The notes: generated from the letters alone by a model not told the origin. A DNA stretch of 64,000 bases from Stenomitos rutilans HA7619-LM2 (GCA_019358945.1 JAHHIE010000007.1:94753-158752), one strand, 5' to 3'. Positions 18,080-26,862 are shown, numbered from the stretch's first letter. Made by a program: numbers and translations.

Positions 18080-19267
18080 ATGATAGAGAGTGGCATGATC
18101 GATGCAGGCCGTAAGCGCTTGCCGCCCTTGAAGCTACTGCTAATCGCTGCTATCAGCGTCTCAGGCGGAGTGGGTGCTTATACAGTTTGGCGATCGCACG
18201 TTTCGGCTCAAGCCGCCAAGACAGAGCAGGTCGTTCCCAGTGTGCATGCCGTCACGGCATTAGGCTATTTAGAGCCGCGTGGCAAAGTGATCAAACTTTC
18301 AGCGCCGAGTGCGTCGGGTGGCATGAGCCGTGTTGATCGCCTTCTGGTTAAACAGGGCGATGTCGTCAAAGCGGGGCAAGTGATTGCCAGTTTGGATAAT
18401 CACGATCGCCTTCAGGCCGCCCTCATAGAAGCGCAAGAGCAAGTGAACGTTGCCCAGGCAAATCTAGCCGTGGTAAAAGCAGGAGCAAAGCGCGGTGAGG
18501 TGAACGCGCAACAAGCCGAGATTGTCCGCCTTGAAGCCCAGCGTCAGGGCGATGCGCAAGCGCAAGCTGCCACTGTAGATCGACTGCGGGCAGAACTGCA
18601 AAACGCTCAGGCTGAGGTACAACGGTATGAGTCACTCTATCAAGCTGGTGCCACCTCAGCTTCTCAGCGAGATAGTAAGGTCTTAACACAGGCAACCGCC
18701 CAACGGAGCCTACAAGAAGCGCAGGCAGTGCTACAGCGCATTCAAACCACTCGATCGCCCGAACTCATCTCTGCCAAAGCCACTCTCGATCGCATTGCGG
18801 AAGTGCGTCCGGTGGATATTGCTGCATCACAGGCACAGGTAAATCAGGCGATCGCGGCAGTGCAAAAAGCCAAAGCTGAACTGGATTTATCAGTGGTGCG
18901 ATCGCCTCAAGATGGGACGGTGCTGGAGATTTATACGCGTCCTGGTGAACTGGTTTCTAACGATGGCATTGTAGAATTAGGGCGCACAAGCCAGATGACG
19001 GCGCTATTAGAGGTTTACGAGACCGATATTGGCAACGTGAAAACCGGGCAAGCCGTTAAACTCTATGCCGATAGTCGCCCGGAGGCACTCTCCGGCAAGG
19101 TCATAGAAGTGGGTGTGAAAGTGAAGCGCCAGAACGTGGTGAATTCAGATACCTCCAGCAATATTGATGCCCGCATTGTTGAAGTGCGGGTGCAACTGGA
19201 TGCCGCCTCTGAGCCAAAAGTAGCTGGGCTAACCAACCTGCAAGTGACGGGAGAAATTCAGCTATGA
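18080..19267 (+). CDS. devB: ABC exporter membrane fusion protein, DevB family
   Basis: 395 aa HlyD-like periplasmic adaptor. It has an N-terminal cytoplasmic/TM anchor (LLLIAAISVSGGVGAYTVW, residues 16-34). A biotinyl-lipoyl half motif follows (VDRLLVKQGDVVKAGQVIAS, about 85-105). A long alpha-helical hairpin rich in Ala and Gln runs over about 110-250, then the second lipoyl half (DLSVVRSPQDGTVLEIYTRP, about 270) and a beta-barrel region. DevB links the DevCA inner-membrane pump to a TolC-like outer-membrane channel. ATG at 18080 is preceded by TTAGGAAAA. Its stop overlaps the devC start by four bases (ATGA). Confidence 0.92.
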   Translation: MIESGMIDAGRKRLPPLKLLLIAAISVSGGVGAYTVWRSHVSAQAAKTEQVVPSVHAVTALGYLEPRGKVIKLSAPSASGGMSRVDRLLVKQGDVVKAGQVIASLDNHDRLQAALIEAQEQVNVAQANLAVVKAGAKRGEVNAQQAEIVRLEAQRQGDAQAQAATVDRLRAELQNAQAEVQRYESLYQAGATSASQRDSKVLTQATAQRSLQEAQAVLQRIQTTRSPELISAKATLDRIAEVRPVDIAASQAQVNQAIAAVQKAKAELDLSVVRSPQDGTVLEIYTRPGELVSNDGIVELGRTSQMTALLEVYETDIGNVKTGQAVKLYADSRPEALSGKVIEVGVKVKRQNVVNSDTSSNIDARIVEVRVQLDAASEPKVAGLTNLQVTGEIQL

Positions 19268-20496
19268 CGCTCACCGCACCAAGGCAGGACGTAAAGCCAG
19301 CACCCCAAAAGTCTTCACCCAACCGTCATCTGTGGCAACGCTGGCAAGACCGCACACCGCTGGGCTGGCTGCAATTGAAAAAGAACAAAGCGCGATTGGC
19401 GGTTGCCGTTGCTGGTATTGGGTTTGCCGATCTGTTGATGTTTGCTCAATTGGGCATTCAGGCGGCGCTGTTTGATAGTAATACCCTGCTCAATCGCGGT
19501 GTGGCTGCCGATATTGTGATTCGCAGCGCTCAGTATCGAGATTTGGGCGTTGCGAATACGTTTCCGCGTCGTCGTTTGTACCAGATTCAAGCCGTAGAGG
19601 GAGTGGCATCGGTTGAGCCACTGTATATTGCCACCAAAGTGTGGAAGAACCCACAGACCCGTCGCAAGACGCAGCTTACCCTGGTGGGTCAGAGCCTCGA
19701 TCGCCCCGCGTTTGATGTGCCTGAAATCAATCAAAACCTTGGCAAGCTCAAGCAGCCAGATACCTTCTTATTCGATCGCTTAGCCAGAGGCGACTATCAA
19801 GAAATCATTGCTCAAGCCGAAACCGGGCAACCGATTAAAGCTGAAATTGAGCGACGTAGCATTCGAGTCGTGGGGCTATTTTCGCTTGGTGCCTCCTTTG
19901 CCAGCGATGGCACGCTGATTACGAGTCAGGAAAATTTCTTGCGGTTCTTCCCTGAACGCGGTGCTGGGCAAGTCACACTAGGGCTAGTGAAACTCAAACC
20001 AGATGCTGATCCACAGCAAGTATTAACCCAGATCAAAGCGATGTTGCCACCCGATGCGATCGCCTCTACCAAACAAGAATTTGTTGCCATCGAGCAAGCC
20101 TATTGGCAAAAAACAACGCCGATCGGCATTGTGTTCTCCTTTGGTACCGTGATGGCTTTTGTTGTCGGCACGGTTATTGTCTTTCAGATTCTTTCCACCG
20201 ATGTGAATGAACATCTCGGCGAGTACGCCACCTTCAAAGCGATGGGCTACCGCGATCGCTATCTGCTCCTGATTGTGTTTGAAGAAGCGGTTATTCTCGC
20301 CATGTTGGGCTTCTTCCCAGGCTTGGGACTGGCACTCGCACAGTATGCCCTACTCCGGAGTGCAGCGTCTCTCCCAATCGCTATGACCCTTGGTCGCTTG
20401 GCTTTTGTCTTTTTGCTCACCCTGCTGATGTGTACGGCCTCTGGCATGATTGCCACGCGCAAAGTGCAGTCGGCTGATCCTGCCGATATTTTTTAA
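19264..20496 (+). CDS. devC: ABC exporter permease, DevC family
   Basis: 410 aa FtsX-like permease. After a polar N-terminus comes WLQLKKNKARLAVAVAGIGF with TM1 (about residues 45-65). A large extracytoplasmic domain (about 70-280) follows, then three C-terminal TMs (about 288-308, 335-362, 375-395). This is the MacB/DevC topology. It contains YATFKAMGYRDRYLLLIV, the conserved cytoplasmic coupling region. It starts inside the devB stop and ends 31 bp before the devA start. In heterocystous species this system exports glycolipids; no heterocyst-specific gene was seen here, so the cargo is open. Confidence 0.93.
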   Translation: MTLTAPRQDVKPAPQKSSPNRHLWQRWQDRTPLGWLQLKKNKARLAVAVAGIGFADLLMFAQLGIQAALFDSNTLLNRGVAADIVIRSAQYRDLGVANTFPRRRLYQIQAVEGVASVEPLYIATKVWKNPQTRRKTQLTLVGQSLDRPAFDVPEINQNLGKLKQPDTFLFDRLARGDYQEIIAQAETGQPIKAEIERRSIRVVGLFSLGASFASDGTLITSQENFLRFFPERGAGQVTLGLVKLKPDADPQQVLTQIKAMLPPDAIASTKQEFVAIEQAYWQKTTPIGIVFSFGTVMAFVVGTVIVFQILSTDVNEHLGEYATFKAMGYRDRYLLLIVFEEAVILAMLGFFPGLGLALAQYALLRSAASLPIAMTLGRLAFVFLLTLLMCTASGMIATRKVQSADPADIF

Positions 20497-20527
20497 GAGC
20501 CAATCTTTTCTCAGGAGGAGAATGCAT

Positions 20528-21247
20528 ATGGTTTTAACCACTGACAGCAAGCCCTCGACAGCAGTTAACCCCGCGATCGCTGTTGAAAAGCTGGATCACG
20601 TCTTCGGCAAAGGTGAACTCCGCAAGCAAGTGCTGTTTGACATTAATCTGACCCTTGCTGCGGGTGAAATTGTGATTCTCACAGGCCCTTCCGGTTCAGG
20701 AAAGACGACCTTACTGTCACTCATGGGTGGCTTGCGATCGCCTCAATCCGGCAGTCTCCGCATCCTGAATACAGAATTGGTAGGAGCCGCAAAGACCGTT
20801 GCCGTGGAAGCGCGTCGCTCGTGTGGTTACATCTTCCAGGCGCACAATTTGCATAGCAGCCTGACTGCTGAAGAAAACGTGATGATGGGCTTAGAAGTAC
20901 ACGGTCTTTACTCACGCACCGAACGACGCGATCGTGCCTTGGAAATGTTGGCTCTGGTGGGTTTAGAGGAGCGGACGCAGTACTATCCTGAAAACCTGTC
21001 GGGCGGACAAAAGCAACGGGTAGCGATCGCGCGTGCCCTCGTCAGCCATCCCAGCATTGTGCTGGCCGATGAACCCACCGCTGCCCTAGATAAACAATCG
21101 GGGCGTGATGTGGTGGATCTGATGCACAACCTCGCTAAGGATCAGGGCTGCACGATTCTGATGGTGACACACGATAATCGGATTCTCGATGTGGCCGATC
21201 GCATTATCTATATGGAAGATGGAAAACTGGTGAACGCTCCCGCATAG
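20528..21247 (+). CDS. devA: ABC exporter ATP-binding protein, DevA family
   Basis: 239 aa. The start at ATG 20528 is chosen because AGGAGGAG (20513-20520) is 7 bases upstream; the ATG at 20522 is too close and the frame further upstream overlaps devC. Walker A is GPSGSGKT (about residue 51), the Q-loop is in YIFQAHNLH, the signature is LSGGQKQR (about 156), Walker B is IVLADEP, the D-loop follows with TAALDKQ, and the switch His is in MVTHDNRI. It is in the MacB/LolD-like export class and completes the devBCA operon. Confidence 0.94.
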   Translation: MVLTTDSKPSTAVNPAIAVEKLDHVFGKGELRKQVLFDINLTLAAGEIVILTGPSGSGKTTLLSLMGGLRSPQSGSLRILNTELVGAAKTVAVEARRSCGYIFQAHNLHSSLTAEENVMMGLEVHGLYSRTERRDRALEMLALVGLEERTQYYPENLSGGQKQRVAIARALVSHPSIVLADEPTAALDKQSGRDVVDLMHNLAKDQGCTILMVTHDNRILDVADRIIYMEDGKLVNAPA

Positions 21248-21671
21248 TCCCGCCCGTAAGTGAAGATTCGGGTAATGGGTGGAGACGACGAATTAGCTTA
21301 GGGCGGTTTTGTGCGTTGGGATAATGACAATGAACAGCATCGCGTACTTGTTCTCGTAGCTCTGCACTGCTGTCAGCCTGCGTAAAAATGATTCGCCCAT
21401 TGCTCTTACTACGTAGCCATCTTCAGGATCGTCTTCTATCAGGAGAATGATTATCTCCCACACCCTTCTTCCAATTCCCTCACCTCTCCCTGCGTATCGG
21501 ATCATCTGGCAGTTCATTCGTGCGCTGCGATCGCCGCTCTTACAATGCGATAACTCTAGAATAAGTTGGAATCGGACTTCCAGAAACAATGGCGTACAGC
21601 ATATCAGGATCGAGGTCAGCGCCATTTTGCCAAATCAGCATGCCTAGAGTGCCGATACAGAATCAGGATGG
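21248..21671. other. Decayed region downstream of devA
   Basis: It holds the frameshifted HicB-like gene at 21275-21463 on the minus strand. Bases 21464-21671 carry only short open frames in conflicting phases, none recognised. Confidence 0.5.
21275..21463 (-). pseudogene. Frameshifted HicB-like antitoxin-type small protein
   Basis: Reading from a GTG at 21463, the first frame gives WEIIILLIEDDPEDGYVVRA then MGES. A one-base shift near 21382-21390 then continues as FTQADSSAELREQVRDAV, HCHYPNAQNR and PKLIRRLH. Joined, this matches the small cyanobacterial HicB-like family (often mis-annotated as 2-oxoisovalerate dehydrogenase), whose pattern is E-D-P-E-G-G-Y, GxSIFTxADxxEEL, RDAVxCHF and RPKxIRLH. 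The frame is broken and the usual last residues are missing. No HicA-type partner is adjacent. Confidence 0.75.
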
Positions 21672-22187
21672 ATGAATACAGAAGGGGCAGCCAAGTTTGG
21701 AGAGGATCAGGGTATCCCTCGCGACAAGGCGAATTCGTGGCTGCAGCCTCCCCCGTGGACACCCATGATTGAACTGCGTGCAGCAGAGCAAAGGAGCGTC
21801 AAACGGATCAAACGGGCCCAACGCTTCGTGTTTCTGCACACGATCCGGCACGAGTTCTTTGACGCCGATTTGCAACCTGAACTGAACGCGCTCTATGGCG
21901 CTAGCGTGGTGGGACAGCCGCCCGTCCCGACTGCTCAAGTAGCATTAGCGATGATTGTGCAAGCCTGGACAGGCGCATCGGACGATGAAGCAATCGACGT
22001 GGCCGTGGAACAGACACTGGCTCACATTGCCCGGTGGCAGGGAGACCGTTCGCGCTCCCTGACGCTCCGCAAAAACTTATTTGATTTGCGTCGCATGGCG
22101 GTCGTGCCTACTCTCCACCTCTTAGGAGATTTCGAGGAACGGCTCATGCCGCTGTTTCCTGAATTCTGTACCGATCCTCTAGACTGA
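21672..22187 (+). pseudogene. Truncated transposase-like protein (IS1182/IS5-type N-terminal domain)
   Basis: 171 codons. Residues about 55-110 (RHEFFDADLQPELNALYG, then GQPPVPTAQVALAMIVQAWT and SDDEAIDVAVE) resemble the N-terminal domain of IS1182-like transposases. After that the similarity stops, and no DDE catalytic domain follows before pgsA starts at 22216. The first 30 residues are also atypical. It is read as a dead fragment, perhaps frameshifted after VAVE. No terminal inverted repeats were found. Confidence 0.5.
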
Positions 22188-22215
22188 GACGTTAGGCTTT
22201 AGACTTGCGCTCATC

Positions 22216-22764
22216 ATGAACTTACCAACCTGGATTACGGTTTCTCGTCTGCTGGCAGTGCCTTTGCTGCTGTATGGGTTGCATGAGCCAACGATGACCT
22301 GGCGCTGGATCGCGCTAGTGGTGTTTTTACTGGCAGCAGGTACAGACTGGTTGGATGGCTACCTGGCTCGCCGACTAAATCAGGTTACAGAATTGGGTAA
22401 ATTCCTCGATCCTCTGGTTGACAAGCTATTAGTCTTAGCGCCACTGCTGTCGCTGGTGGAGCTAGGCCAGGTGCCTGCCTGGGGAGTGTTTCTCATCCTG
22501 GCGCGGGAACTAACGATCGCGGGTTGGCGCGTGAACCCCAGTCTGCAAGGTAGCACGACGATTCAGGGTGCAAACCTCTGGGGCAAGCTGAAAACGGTGA
22601 GTCAAATTGTAGCGATCGGGCTACTCATAGTGCCACTAGATAAAACCTGGGTGCTTCCTTCACTCATCGCTTTTTGGGTGTCTGTAGCGCTGACCCTGAT
22701 CTCTGGTGTCATTTACCTGCTGCCTCAAAACCGCAAAACTGCGGAGGGTTTGAACCGAGCCTGA
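22216..22764 (+). CDS. pgsA: CDP-alcohol phosphatidyltransferase, phosphatidylglycerophosphate synthase type
   Basis: 182 aa, about five membrane helices. The diagnostic CDP-alcohol motif D-x2-D-G-x2-A-R-x8-G-x3-D-x3-D is intact, split between TDWLDGYLARRLNQVTELG and KFLDPLVDK (about residues 57-85). The N-terminus LPTWITVSRLLAVPLLL is typical of PgsA. It makes phosphatidylglycerol phosphate from CDP-diacylglycerol and glycerol-3-phosphate; phosphatidylglycerol is essential for photosystem function. The start is ATG at 22216. It is monocistronic, followed by a hairpin-rich element. Confidence 0.9.
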   Translation: MNLPTWITVSRLLAVPLLLYGLHEPTMTWRWIALVVFLLAAGTDWLDGYLARRLNQVTELGKFLDPLVDKLLVLAPLLSLVELGQVPAWGVFLILARELTIAGWRVNPSLQGSTTIQGANLWGKLKTVSQIVAIGLLIVPLDKTWVLPSLIAFWVSVALTLISGVIYLLPQNRKTAEGLNRA

Positions 22765-22772
22765 ATAAATTG

Positions 22773-22870
22773 GGATTTACGCAAACCTCAGAGGTTTTAA
22801 CCAAGAATCAGGCGCTGAACCAAATGTAGCCGCTTAAACCTCCGAGGTTTTGGTCGAGTGCATAAGTCTT
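22773..22870. repeat. MITE-like element, family C (AACCTCNGAGGTT), copy 1
   Basis: About 98 bp. It contains two small palindromes, AAACCTCAGAGGTTTT and TTAAACCTCCGAGGTTTT. The ends GGATTTACGCA and TGCATAAGTCTT are imperfect inverted repeats resembling those of the GGACTTACGCA elements at 26622 and 41047. Further copies lie at 41186-41284 and, inverted, at 52838-52930. It may also terminate pgsA. Confidence 0.7.
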
Positions 22871-22889
22871 GCAGATATGGCTCAAGTGA

Positions 22890-24530
22890 CTACAGTAAGC
22901 TGAGTTGAATTGTGTCAGTCTCTAGCTTTGCTTTGCGTCGAGAGGCTTGACGAGGTTTGATATCGACATGGGCGACAAACCAGGTGCGTAGCGCTTTTGC
23001 CTGTTCAGGGTCAAGCGTTTCTAGATCAAGGGCTAGTGGGAAAAGGTCACGTTCCGCTGTCGTCGTCCAATTTATGTGGCTTTCAAAACGTTCTGCTCCG
23101 AAGGGCAGGAGGCTTTCTGGCAGGCGCGACAGATGTGGTACCACGTTTTCTAAGCCGATAAACTGCTGGCGCTGCTGTTCTAGCTGCTTGACGCGCTGTT
23201 TGCGAGCTTGCTTGTAGTTAAGAATGGGTGCAGGATAGCCCTTGAGCAGCATTGGCGAACCCAAGCATTCGGGCGGCAAGTTCTTGAGTTCTGGTAGCCA
23301 GCGCTTAATGAAGGTACCCTCTGGATCGCAGCGATCGACCGCCACTTGTTCTGGGTTGTAGATGCGCGTCCAGGTTTTATCGACGCAATGGGTAACACCC
23401 GACTGCATCGCCCACTGATAATGGTCAATCGGGCAATCCCCATCAATCAGGTGTCGCATGAAGTGTAGCGCTCCATAGCGCCAGTCCATTCCCAGGAGAT
23501 TGCTTAAAAAGCTGGAGTACAAGGCGCGAATGCGAAAGTTAAGTTCTTTCCAGCCGCCTGTGGCTTGGAGGCATCGTGCAGCCGCATCGACGATCGGAAA
23601 GCCTGTTTCACCGTCCTGCCATGCGCGATACAGGTCTTCATCAAACGACCAGCCATCGTCGTCAAAGATGCTGTAGAGCGATCGCAACTCTAACTGCGGC
23701 AGGTAGCGAAACCGTTGAGCAAACCCAGTACCCCAGCGTAAGCGAGCAATCAATTGTGTGCGGCTCCGTTGCACCCGTCCATCAGGAGACGAGTTGATCT
23801 GCTGGGTCATCTGGTAGCATTCCCGCACGGAAATCGCACCAAATTTAATGTGGGGACTTAAGCCTGTAGTTGCCTCAGCGCTGGGGTAGGAGAGTTGCCA
23901 GTAGTAGCGATCGGTCTTCTCTGCCAAAAACTCTTGCAGCAGTTGCCGCGCTGCTTGCGTTCCAGCGGGCGGGATTTTTTTACTATCTGGCAAATGTCCG
24001 ACTTCGCTCAGTGTGGGTAAGGGATTGCTGGCAATGTCAGGGGGTACATGAACATGGGCAGGAATGGGCACCATATCAGCGTTCATGTCAGCGAACCATA
24101 AATCCCGATAGTCTGGATACGGGATGAGATCTGGTGTGGTCGCTAGGGGTTCAAACCAACGGATTTTGAGGTTGTCTTGGACGAGTGCTGCGTTCAACCG
24201 AGCATCGCGTACCCGACCATAGATGCGCTCAAAGTCAATATGGGCATAAATGCCATCTGCCTGAGTTTCACGAATCAGTTGTGGCAACACCTCTACCGGA
24301 TCGCCTGATCGCAAAATGAGCCGCCCTCCCCGATCGCGCAAATCTTGATCCAGCGATCGCAAGCACTCCAGCATAAACGCCACCCGTGCGGCACCTGTTT
24401 CGGGGTGGTGCAGCAGGGCGCGATCGAACACAAAAACGGGAATCACCTCACCCCGCAAAGCAGCACGATACAGCGGCGCATGATCCGCGATGCGTAAATC
24501 CCGACGAAACCAGACGATCGTGCGGTTCAT
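22890..24530 (-). CDS. Cryptochrome/photolyase family flavoprotein
   Basis: 546 aa from ATG at 24530 (MNRTIVWFRRDLRIADHAPL); an upstream ATG at 24554 is possible. The N-terminal photolyase alpha/beta antenna domain covers about residues 1-200. The FAD-binding helical domain shows TGLSPHIKFGAISVRECY (about 230), RLRWGTGFAQRFRYLP and ETGFPIVDAAARCLQATGGW. Next come ELNFRIRALYSSFLSNLLGM and DWRYGALHFMRHLIDGDCP. The usual W-x-H-N-R-x-R-M motif reads WKELNFRIRA, so this is a diverged subgroup. It ends in a basic tail. DNA repair or light sensing cannot be told apart from sequence alone. Confidence 0.88.
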   Translation of the reverse strand: MNRTIVWFRRDLRIADHAPLYRAALRGEVIPVFVFDRALLHHPETGAARVAFMLECLRSLDQDLRDRGGRLILRSGDPVEVLPQLIRETQADGIYAHIDFERIYGRVRDARLNAALVQDNLKIRWFEPLATTPDLIPYPDYRDLWFADMNADMVPIPAHVHVPPDIASNPLPTLSEVGHLPDSKKIPPAGTQAARQLLQEFLAEKTDRYYWQLSYPSAEATTGLSPHIKFGAISVRECYQMTQQINSSPDGRVQRSRTQLIARLRWGTGFAQRFRYLPQLELRSLYSIFDDDGWSFDEDLYRAWQDGETGFPIVDAAARCLQATGGWKELNFRIRALYSSFLSNLLGMDWRYGALHFMRHLIDGDCPIDHYQWAMQSGVTHCVDKTWTRIYNPEQVAVDRCDPEGTFIKRWLPELKNLPPECLGSPMLLKGYPAPILNYKQARKQRVKQLEQQRQQFIGLENVVPHLSRLPESLLPFGAERFESHINWTTTAERDLFPLALDLETLDPEQAKALRTWFVAHVDIKPRQASRRKAKLETDTIQLSLL

Positions 24531-24651
24531 AGATAAAGCCAGCACTGAGGGCATTGTCTCAGCTTAACAAAACGCAAGGCTTTGAGATTGTTGGTAGTTA
24601 GAAGGGTAGGGGATGCAGGTTGCAAGCTAAAGCCGGTTGATGATGATGAAA

Positions 24652-25023
24652 TCAACTCGTCTGTTGCAGTAATTTCTTAACCGCATTGAGTAAATCCGGT
24701 GGATGGTAGGGTTTGGTGATGTAGGCATCTGCGCCTTGTTTCATGCCCCAGTAGACATCAAACTCTTCGCTCTTACTGGTACACATAACCACAGGAATGT
24801 GCTTGGTTTTGGGATCATTCTTAATCCACCGACATAGTTCGTAGCCATTTTTGCGAGGCATGACAATATCCGTCACCACAACATCAGGCGACTTTGCCGT
24901 GATGCGCTCGATCGCCTCTTCCCCGTCCACCGCCTCAACGACGCTGAAGCCGCTTTTTCTAAATTGCTCTGAGACCATTTCCCGCACGGTGGGGCTATCG
25001 TCCACGATCAGAACTATAGTCAT
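24652..25023 (-). CDS. Single-domain response regulator (CheY/PatA-REC type)
   Basis: 123 aa, a lone REC domain. Acidic pocket DDS at residues 8-10, phospho-acceptor Asp in DVVVTDIVMPRKNGYELCRW (about 52), Thr in VVMCTSKSEEFD and the conserved Lys in YITKPYHPPDLL (about 105). There is no output domain. This resembles the PilH/PixH/CheY-like regulators of cyanobacterial motility systems. No kinase is adjacent. Probably works by protein interaction. Confidence 0.92.
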   Translation of the reverse strand: MTIVLIVDDSPTVREMVSEQFRKSGFSVVEAVDGEEAIERITAKSPDVVVTDIVMPRKNGYELCRWIKNDPKTKHIPVVMCTSKSEEFDVYWGMKQGADAYITKPYHPPDLLNAVKKLLQQTS

Positions 25024-25298
25024 AACTCCATAACGGCTCAGTGATTAAGGCATGATTGCGATAGTTTAGCGTGTTTGTTGAGCCAGTGGGAGTCAGCGCT
25101 TTAGCCCTGGTTCGCCCGTCAAACGAGGGAATTTGGGTTGCGATCGCTGTCACTCAGGCACAAAGGATGAAACGCTTGTCATAGCCTTCTTCACACCAGA
25201 TGAGCATGGTTCCGGCAGAAGTGCGGCAATCTCACGACACCTTCTTTGGCTCAAATTACAGGACGATTTTTAGTCAAGCCACAGAATCAACCGACTCA

Positions 25299-25372
25299 TA
25301 CCGATTTAAATAGATTTCACGACAGATCTCTGTAGGGACGTTACATGTAACATCCCTACAGAGGGATCGGCT
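25299..25372. repeat. Palindromic element related to family A
   Basis: It starts CATACCGATTTAAATAGATT, like the left end of the family A elements. It contains the near-perfect palindrome TGTAGGGACGTTACATGTAA followed by CATCCCTACA. The right terminal repeat of family A is missing. Confidence 0.6.
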
Positions 25373-25512
25373 GCTGATAGTCGGCATCGTCAGGGTGTTT
25401 TTCCAGCAGCCAGCGCTCTTCACGGCTCGCTTTGGCGTTGAAAACAAATACGAGAATGGTGCCTCAGTTGACTCAGGCTTACTTGATAGAGTGCCCAACT
25501 AAAGGCAGTTGC

Positions 25513-25554
25513 AATCAATCTGCTGTAATCAATCTGCTGTAATCAATCCGCTGT
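25513..25554 (+). repeat. Tandem 14-bp repeat, three units
   Basis: AATCAATCTGCTGT occurs twice exactly and once as AATCAATCCGCTGT. The unit is two heptamers, in line with the 7-base repeats elsewhere in the window. Confidence 0.8.
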
Positions 25555-25626
25555 AAAGAGGATGTTTGAAAAGGCCATCTCTGTGATTTATGCCCAGTTG
25601 GTCAAACGTTTCACGGTGCGATCGTT

Positions 25627-26610
25627 CTACTTCCAGGCTTGTGTCAGTTGGTCGAGTCGCTCTACGTCCGACGTACTTAGGCTCCAGCCCAAAGCTCCGG
25701 CATTCTGACGTGCCTGCTCCGCGTTTTTTGCGCCAGGAATGGGAATGACATTTCCTTGAGCCAACAACCAGTTGAGAGCAACTTGAGCAGGAGTGCGGTC
25801 ATATGCTGCACCAATCTCTTGAAGCGCACGGATGACAGGCGCAATCTTCTCCAAACCGTTTGGGTTAAAGCGGGGATCGAGACGGCGAGCGCCCTGGAGG
25901 GACTGCCCCTGACCCGATCGAGCAGACTCAACCGTATACTTTCCAGTCAGCAATCCCTGCGCTAAAGGACTGTACGCGAGAATTGTAATGCCCAATTCGC
26001 GGGCAGTGTCTAAAATGCCGTTGCTTTCAATGTGACGGGTCAGCAACGAGTAGCGCACTTGATTGACAGCCAACGGCACGCCTCTTGCTGCTAGATATCT
26101 GTGCGCTTGCCTCATTTGTTCAGCAGAATAGTTACTCACGCCAACGGTGGCAATTCTGCCCTGCTGCACTTCATCAGCCAAGGCATTCATTAATATGCGT
26201 TTTCCTAAGAGAAAATCAAACGGTTGATGTACCTGGTAAAGTGCAACCTGGGACACCTGTAAGCGCTCCAAACTGGCGGTTAATGCATCAGAAACCGATT
26301 GGGCATTAAAGCGCCAGGGTAGGGGAAAGAATTTGGTGGCAATCTGAACAGGTTTGTCGGTTTGCTGCATGAATTGTCCAAGCAACCGCTCAGATTCGCC
26401 CAAACCATAGACTTCTGCCGTATCAAAAAAGCTGAGGCCAGACTCGATCGTGGCGTTGAATGCCTCACGCACCTGGTCGGCACCGTAGTCGTTCCCGTAG
26501 CTCCAAAAGAATTTGTCGCCCCATGCCCAGGTGCCAATGCCCAGTGGAGAAACCGTGGGGCCGTTGGGGCCTAATGCGATCGCGTCTACAGCCATTTCAC
26601 CCATCAACAA
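25627..26610 (-). CDS. Aldo/keto reductase
   Basis: 327 aa TIM-barrel NADPH-dependent oxidoreductase. Catalytic tetrad: Asp in SFFDTAEVYGLGESERLLG (about residue 60, with Tyr at the family position), Lys in QIATKFFPLPW (about 95) and His in LYQVHQPF (about 128). The C-terminal cofactor motif IPIPGAKNAEQARQNAGALG (about 290) is present. The GVSNYSAEQMRQAHRYL segment matches the YajO/pyridoxal-reductase-like branch. The substrate is unknown. It is transcribed alone, divergent from the MITE at 26622. Confidence 0.92.
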   Translation of the reverse strand: MLMGEMAVDAIALGPNGPTVSPLGIGTWAWGDKFFWSYGNDYGADQVREAFNATIESGLSFFDTAEVYGLGESERLLGQFMQQTDKPVQIATKFFPLPWRFNAQSVSDALTASLERLQVSQVALYQVHQPFDFLLGKRILMNALADEVQQGRIATVGVSNYSAEQMRQAHRYLAARGVPLAVNQVRYSLLTRHIESNGILDTARELGITILAYSPLAQGLLTGKYTVESARSGQGQSLQGARRLDPRFNPNGLEKIAPVIRALQEIGAAYDRTPAQVALNWLLAQGNVIPIPGAKNAEQARQNAGALGWSLSTSDVERLDQLTQAWK

Positions 26611-26621
26611 ACGTTACAGTA

Positions 26622-26737
26622 TTAGGACTTACGCATTTGCCCCTAGCCCCCAATGCTGGTGGGGGCTTTGATTGGCTCGGTTCCCCCAGCATTGGGGGCT
26701 AGGGGGCGAAAGATGATCGCTTTTGCGTAAGTCCTAA
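26622..26737. repeat. MITE, family B, copy 1 (TTAGGACTTACGCA ends)
   Basis: 116 bp with perfect 14-bp terminal inverted repeats TTAGGACTTACGCA/TGCGTAAGTCCTAA. An inner stem is formed by GCCCCCAATGCTGG and CCCAGCATTGGGGGC. It has no ORF. A second copy lies at 41047-41160. Ends of the GGACTTACGCA kind belong to elements probably moved by an IS630-like transposase; flanking TA bases fit that. Confidence 0.9.
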
Positions 26738-26862
26738 GTATTTGACATCTAGAGTTTAGCGCGATGCTGGGAGACGTAGGGCTTTATGCTATTAGATCGG
26801 CAGTCCTTTCTAACTAAAGGCTGACGAACAAAACGTGTATCGCAAAACCTCTTCGTGCTGTC

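Larger units (their letters stand above)
25024..25626. other. 603-bp gap with gene remnant and repeats
   Basis: It holds a palindromic element (25299-25372) abutting a possible relic on the minus strand. Bases about 25373-25450 read FVFNAKASREERWLLEKHPD and DADYQQP, resembling the C-terminus of isoprenylcysteine carboxyl methyltransferase-like membrane enzymes. A tandem repeat lies at 25513-25554. Nothing else was recognised. Confidence 0.4.
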
